A program made the position numbers and the translations under genes. Shown one piece after another: positions 60,431-64,000 of a DNA stretch of 64,000 nt. Under the pieces are notes generated by a model that ran no database searches, had not been told where the DNA came from, and was given only the letters and a program-made list of their open reading frames with translations. Position 1 is the stretch's first letter; each line of letters opens with the position of its first letter. This DNA comes from an uncultured Kordia sp. Its GTDB lineage: Bacteria; Bacteroidota; Bacteroidia; Flavobacteriales; Flavobacteriaceae. The stretch spans positions 62,001-126,000 of the forward strand of contig NZ_CANLEA010000005.1 in NCBI RefSeq assembly GCF_947489565.1, given 5' to 3'.

Positions 60431-60470
60431 TAAAAAAGCCATTACAACGATTGTGTAATGGCTTTTTTAA
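60431..60470. terminator. Bidirectional terminator
   Basis: GCCATTACA (60438-60446) pairs with TGTAATGGC (60454-60462) over a 7-nt loop, with A and T runs on either side. It ends the metal-uptake cluster on the minus strand. Confidence 0.85.
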
Positions 60471-60492
60471 ATATATTTTTTCTAACTTTTCC

Positions 60493-61056
60493 TTACTGAA
60501 TAGTTACATCAAATGTCGCAGAAATATCAGTTTCTCCACCTGCATCACCTAAACCAGTATTTGGTTTTGTTGGCTCATGACGTAAAGTTACTGTGTATGT
60601 ACCGGTACTTGCCGCACCAGTAGTAACATCAAATGAAGTTCCTAAAACATTACCAGCTGTATCTAAATTAAAGTTTGCTGTGGTTACATTTAAACTTCCG
60701 CCAACTGTATAGAAAAATTGGTGTTCTAAATCTTCTTCTTCAACTTCAGTTGTAATGTTTTCAGCAGGTGTTTCTGTTTCGTTTAATAAAACCACTGTTC
60801 CATTATATGTTGTACCAGCTGCTAAATCTCCAGAAACCGTTATTACAGGAGCATCCGATCCGTCACCGTCTAAATCTCTAGACTGTAAAGTAACTGCAGT
60901 TCCGCCACCAGCAGGTGTTAAGGTAACAGTTAGTGTAGTAATAACCTCTTCTTCATTTACGGGCGCTGGTGCCGCATCATCGTCATTAGAACAGCTAGTA
61001 AAAAGTGTTCCTGTGATTGCAATGGCTGTTATGATTGAAATTTTAAATTTTTTCAT
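60493..61056 (-). CDS. Lipoprotein of a TonB-receptor cluster
   Basis: A 187-residue lipoprotein (FTSC, Cys22) with an acidic stretch after the lipid site (NDDDAAPAPVNEEE) and a beta-sandwich-like body (TLTVTLTPAGGGTAVTLQSRDLDGDG; DISATFDVTIQ). In Flavobacteria such a lipoprotein is often encoded right after a ZnuD-like TonB receptor, as here (10 nt), and is probably its surface partner. Metal binding is inferred. Confidence 0.8.
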   Translation of the reverse strand: MKKFKISIITAIAITGTLFTSCSNDDDAAPAPVNEEEVITTLTVTLTPAGGGTAVTLQSRDLDGDGSDAPVITVSGDLAAGTTYNGTVVLLNETETPAENITTEVEEEDLEHQFFYTVGGSLNVTTANFNLDTAGNVLGTSFDVTTGAASTGTYTVTLRHEPTKPNTGLGDAGGETDISATFDVTIQ

Positions 61057-61066
61057 TTTTGAATTT

Positions 61067-63469
61067 TTAATAAGTAATTTTTAGATTTATTGTAAAGTTT
61101 CTACCCAAATCATCTGCATAATAACGCAAACGGTTTAAGTAATTTCGATAGTTAGTATCGAAAATATTTGAGACTGACAATCCAATGTTGAGCGTTGAAT
61201 TTTTACTCAAAGAAAAGTCAGCATTTGTATGTAAATGCAATAAATGATACGCATCAGGTGGCGTACTTACATCTACCAATTCTAACGTGCTTGTTTCAGG
61301 AATAAAAGCCTCAAAGTTGTTGTCTGGGAATTCATTTTGTCTAAATGTATATTCACTTCGCAATTCAACTCGTAAGTTTTTTAATTCCTTGTTTTGATAT
61401 ACCAATCCGTTCATTGTACTTACGGGTGGCATATCTATTAATGGCAAGTCTCGTGTTTCATCATATCCTTTTACCATTGAAAATTGATGGTAGAAATTCC
61501 AATTGTCATTAAATGTAAGCGACGCGTCAACATCAACTCCTACGAGAGTGGCGTTGGTTTGTCTGTATTCCCAAACTTGGAAATTTCCACGAATGGTTTG
61601 ACGAATTTCTGTTGGCTCAATGAGCATAAAATCATTGATAAAATTGATATAAGGATTCACTGAAAAGCCAAATGTATTTCCTTGTTTTTGCAAGGTAACC
61701 GACACTTTGTGTGCAATTTCCGAGTCAAAACGCAAATCTCCTAATTCGATACGAGATGCAGAATGATGCAATCCTTCACTAAATAATTCGGATGGATTCG
61801 GAGCGCGCGAAGCCAATGAATAATTTGCAAATAATTTATAGTCATCATTAAATGTATAGCGTGTTCCCACAGTCGCTGAAACGTTTGAATAGTCCAATTT
61901 CGGGTTTGTCAATATTTGATTACCAAATACTTCGACTACGAGTTCTGGAAACAGTACATCGTAGTTTCGATCTTCCCAGAAAGAACTTCTATAAAACTTT
62001 TGGGCGTCAATATTAAAATAATCAAATCGACCACCAACTTCGACCAAAAAGTTGTCCGTTATTGAAAAATCAGCAACTCCATAGATTCCAAAATTGAATC
62101 GCTCATAATCAGGAATCAATCTTCGTACACCTGTACTTGGGTCTGCCACATTTTTTTGATATTGTGCCAAGATTCCAGTTTTTAGGTTGAAAAGATCGGA
62201 GTTATTTGTATCTAAATCCAAACGAATGGTTTGTGAGTTTAATGCTAAATCTAAAGATGCTCTATCGTTATCATCGCTACTTCTACGAACATCAAATTCG
62301 AGACGTTCATTTTTTTGAAAGTCGTATTGGAGCGTTACTTTTCCTAAATTTTTAAAATTTTTGAATCCACGTACTTTAAACAAGTGATGTGTTACATCCT
62401 GCTTTGGAGCGTCAATGTCATACGTGAAATCTCTAATTATAAGTGGAATACCACTATTGATGGAACGCACCTGATCGCTGGCACCACCAATATGTGATGC
62501 ACGCAAAATGCCGATTTCATTTTTAAAGAAAGAATAATAAGCTTCTACACCATAGTCAAAACGATTGATTCCAATTCTCGCAGCAATACTGCGCCCAAAG
62601 ATGCCTGTGTTGCTTAACACATAATCTGGTGCTTCATAATCACCAAATCGTTTGAGACTTCCTTGAATTGAACCATACCAACCATTTACATAACTTTTTG
62701 TGAGCGTTGAGGTAATTACTCCTCCACGACCATTGGATGCAGCCGCTACATGTGTTTTACCATATATGGTATCTTTTACAGGAACTTTGGCAGCTTCCGC
62801 TACAATAATTCCTCCAACAGCATCACCACTATATTTTAATGCTCCTGCACCTTTAATAAGTGTGATATTTCCGATGGAATTTACATCAATACTAGGTGCG
62901 TGTTCTGCTCCCCATTCTTGATCTTCCATACGGACACCATTGTTCATGATAACAACTCTGCTACTATGCAAACCATTAATCATTGGTTTTACTAATGTAT
63001 TTCCTGTATTTAACGAAGAAACACCACTCAAGGTATTTAACACATCTCCTAAAGAACCGTTACTAAAACGATCTAATTGTTGTTCCGTTACTTTTTGTTC
63101 AAAGTTTGTCTTTGTTTTATTGCCAAAAATCGAGGCGCGTAACGTTATGGCATTCAGTTCTTCTAAATGATGTTCTAGTTTGAAATTTCGTTTCGTATCA
63201 CTAGAAACTTTTACTTTAAAAGCCTGCGTGTCACAATTAGGATGTGATATTTGTATGGTGTACGTTCCTTCGCATAAGTTAGAAAACGTATAGATTCCAT
63301 TGATGTCAGATTCAACTACTTTCTCTAGCCCTGCTATAATTAGCGTAGCGCCAGGAAGTACAGAGTCGTCATGTAAATCGATAATCTTACCAGATAGTGT
63401 ATAGTTACAGTTTTGACTTTGCATAACCATAGCACTACATAGCATTAACATATATAAATATGTTCGCAT
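61067..63469 (-). CDS. TonB-dependent outer-membrane receptor, ZnuD-like
   Basis: An 800-residue receptor: signal peptide (1-18), CarboxypepD_reg-like N-terminal domain (YTLSGKIIDLHDDSVLPGATLIIAGLEKVV...), plug domain with GVSSLNTGNTLVKPMINGLHSSRVVIMNNGVRMEDQEWGAEHAPSID, and a barrel ending in the C-terminal signature RNFTINLKITY. The plug motif EWGAEHAPSID is shared with the ZnuD-type zinc/haem receptors. The His-rich protein and lipoprotein beside it point to divalent-metal uptake, though a specific metal is not proven. Confidence 0.88.
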   Translation of the reverse strand: MRTYLYMLMLCSAMVMQSQNCNYTLSGKIIDLHDDSVLPGATLIIAGLEKVVESDINGIYTFSNLCEGTYTIQISHPNCDTQAFKVKVSSDTKRNFKLEHHLEELNAITLRASIFGNKTKTNFEQKVTEQQLDRFSNGSLGDVLNTLSGVSSLNTGNTLVKPMINGLHSSRVVIMNNGVRMEDQEWGAEHAPSIDVNSIGNITLIKGAGALKYSGDAVGGIIVAEAAKVPVKDTIYGKTHVAAASNGRGGVITSTLTKSYVNGWYGSIQGSLKRFGDYEAPDYVLSNTGIFGRSIAARIGINRFDYGVEAYYSFFKNEIGILRASHIGGASDQVRSINSGIPLIIRDFTYDIDAPKQDVTHHLFKVRGFKNFKNLGKVTLQYDFQKNERLEFDVRRSSDDNDRASLDLALNSQTIRLDLDTNNSDLFNLKTGILAQYQKNVADPSTGVRRLIPDYERFNFGIYGVADFSITDNFLVEVGGRFDYFNIDAQKFYRSSFWEDRNYDVLFPELVVEVFGNQILTNPKLDYSNVSATVGTRYTFNDDYKLFANYSLASRAPNPSELFSEGLHHSASRIELGDLRFDSEIAHKVSVTLQKQGNTFGFSVNPYINFINDFMLIEPTEIRQTIRGNFQVWEYRQTNATLVGVDVDASLTFNDNWNFYHQFSMVKGYDETRDLPLIDMPPVSTMNGLVYQNKELKNLRVELRSEYTFRQNEFPDNNFEAFIPETSTLELVDVSTPPDAYHLLHLHTNADFSLSKNSTLNIGLSVSNIFDTNYRNYLNRLRYYADDLGRNFTINLKITY

Positions 63470-63509
63470 GTAAATTCTTTAATTAAAAATAAATGTATCT
63501 TGATTGTAC

Positions 63510-63842
63510 TCAAGAAAATACCGGCGGTGCACGAAGTTGCGTATTTGTAAGCGGTAAATAATAACATAAAGGCGTTGTAGAGCCTAATGTTGATTTTGAA
63601 ATAATTGGAGATACTTCTAATTCTGGGTAACTTGTGAATTCAAAATAGAAATTCGTAAAGTGATAATTACACAAGTCACAATGCACATTGTTTTCATGAA
63701 CGTGATCTTCTTGTTCATGACACGTAATGTATGCGTGATCTTCTTCTAATTGATGTGAAAACTGTATATAAGAAGGAAGCACCAATGTTACAAGTAACAA
63801 TGAAGCAATCAATATTTCTTTTATGTTTTTTACGGTTTTCAT
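63510..63842 (-). CDS. His/Cys-rich periplasmic protein, probable metal binder
   Basis: A 110-residue protein from the ATG at 63842 (MKTVKNIKEILIASLLL). Signal-type hydrophobic segment 9-23, then a cluster of metal ligands between residues 30 and 61: His30, His36, Cys41-His42, His47, His49, His54-Cys55, Cys58, His61. The C-terminus is hydrophobic with PLCYYLPLTN. It heads the cluster with the TonB receptor and lipoprotein; binding zinc or copper in the periplasm is inferred. Upstream -7 box at 63880-63887. Confidence 0.78.
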   Translation of the reverse strand: MKTVKNIKEILIASLLLVTLVLPSYIQFSHQLEEDHAYITCHEQEDHVHENNVHCDLCNYHFTNFYFEFTSYPELEVSPIISKSTLGSTTPLCYYLPLTNTQLRAPPVFS

Positions 63843-63879
63843 TGGGTTTATCACCAATTCATAGAATGATGAACGCTCA

Positions 63880-63887
63880 CAAAAATA
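63880..63887 (-). promoter_or_regulatory. Predicted -7 box of the metal-uptake cluster
   Basis: TATTTTTG on the minus strand, about 38 nt before the ATG at 63842. No -33 TTTG at the usual distance; a metal-responsive operator is not obvious in 63843-64000. Confidence 0.35.
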
Positions 63888-64000
63888 GTAAAAGCTTTCT
63901 TGTAAAAAAAATAAGTGCTTACAGAATTGTCAAATTATAACAAAGTTGGTAGAGTTTGTAGGTATTTGAAGAGATAAATCTGTTATTAATTCACTATAAA

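Noticed and set aside
60358-60552. 64-codon plus-strand frame
   Set aside because: It crosses a terminator hairpin and overlaps the antisense end of the lipoprotein gene; no support as a gene.
1-64000. tRNA, rRNA, CRISPR, IS element, prophage genes
   Set aside because: No cloverleaf, conserved rRNA blocks, spacer-repeat array, transposase or phage structural gene was found by reading both strands.

Overview
The window looks like a chromosome segment from a marine Flavobacteriaceae bacterium, possibly Kordia-like (genus is inference only). Evidence for the phylum: low G+C; many secreted proteins with C-terminal type IX secretion (T9SS) sorting domains; SusC-like plug and DUF6090/DUF5916 families; almost no Shine-Dalgarno sites; and repeated Bacteroidetes-type promoters (TTTG, then about 15-24 nt, then TAnnTTTG). 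I see no tRNA, rRNA, CRISPR array, IS element or prophage. The window cuts uvrA at its left edge.

Left part (1-8 kb): uvrA, an ECF sigma factor with a small partner, a cysteine-free endonuclease III, a Bcp peroxiredoxin, a T9SS-exported propeller protein, a conserved Bacteroidetes protein and a PhnP-like hydrolase. At 8-11 kb lies an accessory stretch: an AT-rich membrane-anchored NACHT-type NTPase, a 0.7-kb gap with an orphan terminator, and a leaderless-secretion B-lectin protein. At 11-15.7 kb a tightly overlapping minus-strand operon encodes BatA-like protein, a dihydroorotase homologue lacking its metal ligands, a DUF4870-like protein, an esterase and a membrane protein. A REP-like palindrome array (A-B-A-B) follows.

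Middle (16-45 kb): TenA-like protein; MarR plus S41 peptidase with a perfect palindromic operator; two paralogous lipoproteins divergent from a LodA/LodB pair (a cysteine-tryptophylquinone amino-acid oxidase and its flavoprotein maturase); a TIM-barrel lipoprotein and an esterase-fold protein lacking its serine, flanked by a remnant of a DUF6090 gene; a Cys-rich GG-leader peptide; a giant FG-GAP/VCBS repeat T9SS protein; a PhoX-like phosphatase paired with an imelysin-like/di-haem peroxidase fusion; LolD; and a DUF5916 outer-membrane protein.

Right part (45-64 kb): folE and DUF885 peptidase; a DinB-DUF1272-GNAT-PNPOx operon divergent from a MocR regulator with repeated operator motifs; a four-gene operon (DUF2147-like, sterol-desaturase-like hydroxylase, membrane protein, VOC protein) whose promoter carries an exact FNR-type palindrome next to an Fnr-family regulator with an FNR-type recognition helix; a BNR_4 propeller fused to a shortened GH105-like module; a small GG-leader peptide with a knottin-like cysteine framework; and a probable metal-uptake cluster (His-rich protein, TonB-dependent receptor, lipoprotein).

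The most promising leads are the two orphan GG-leader cysteine-rich peptides, the FNR-box operon, the LodA/LodB pair and the NACHT NTPase island. Gene functions are by family recognition from the translated sequence; no database search was possible.
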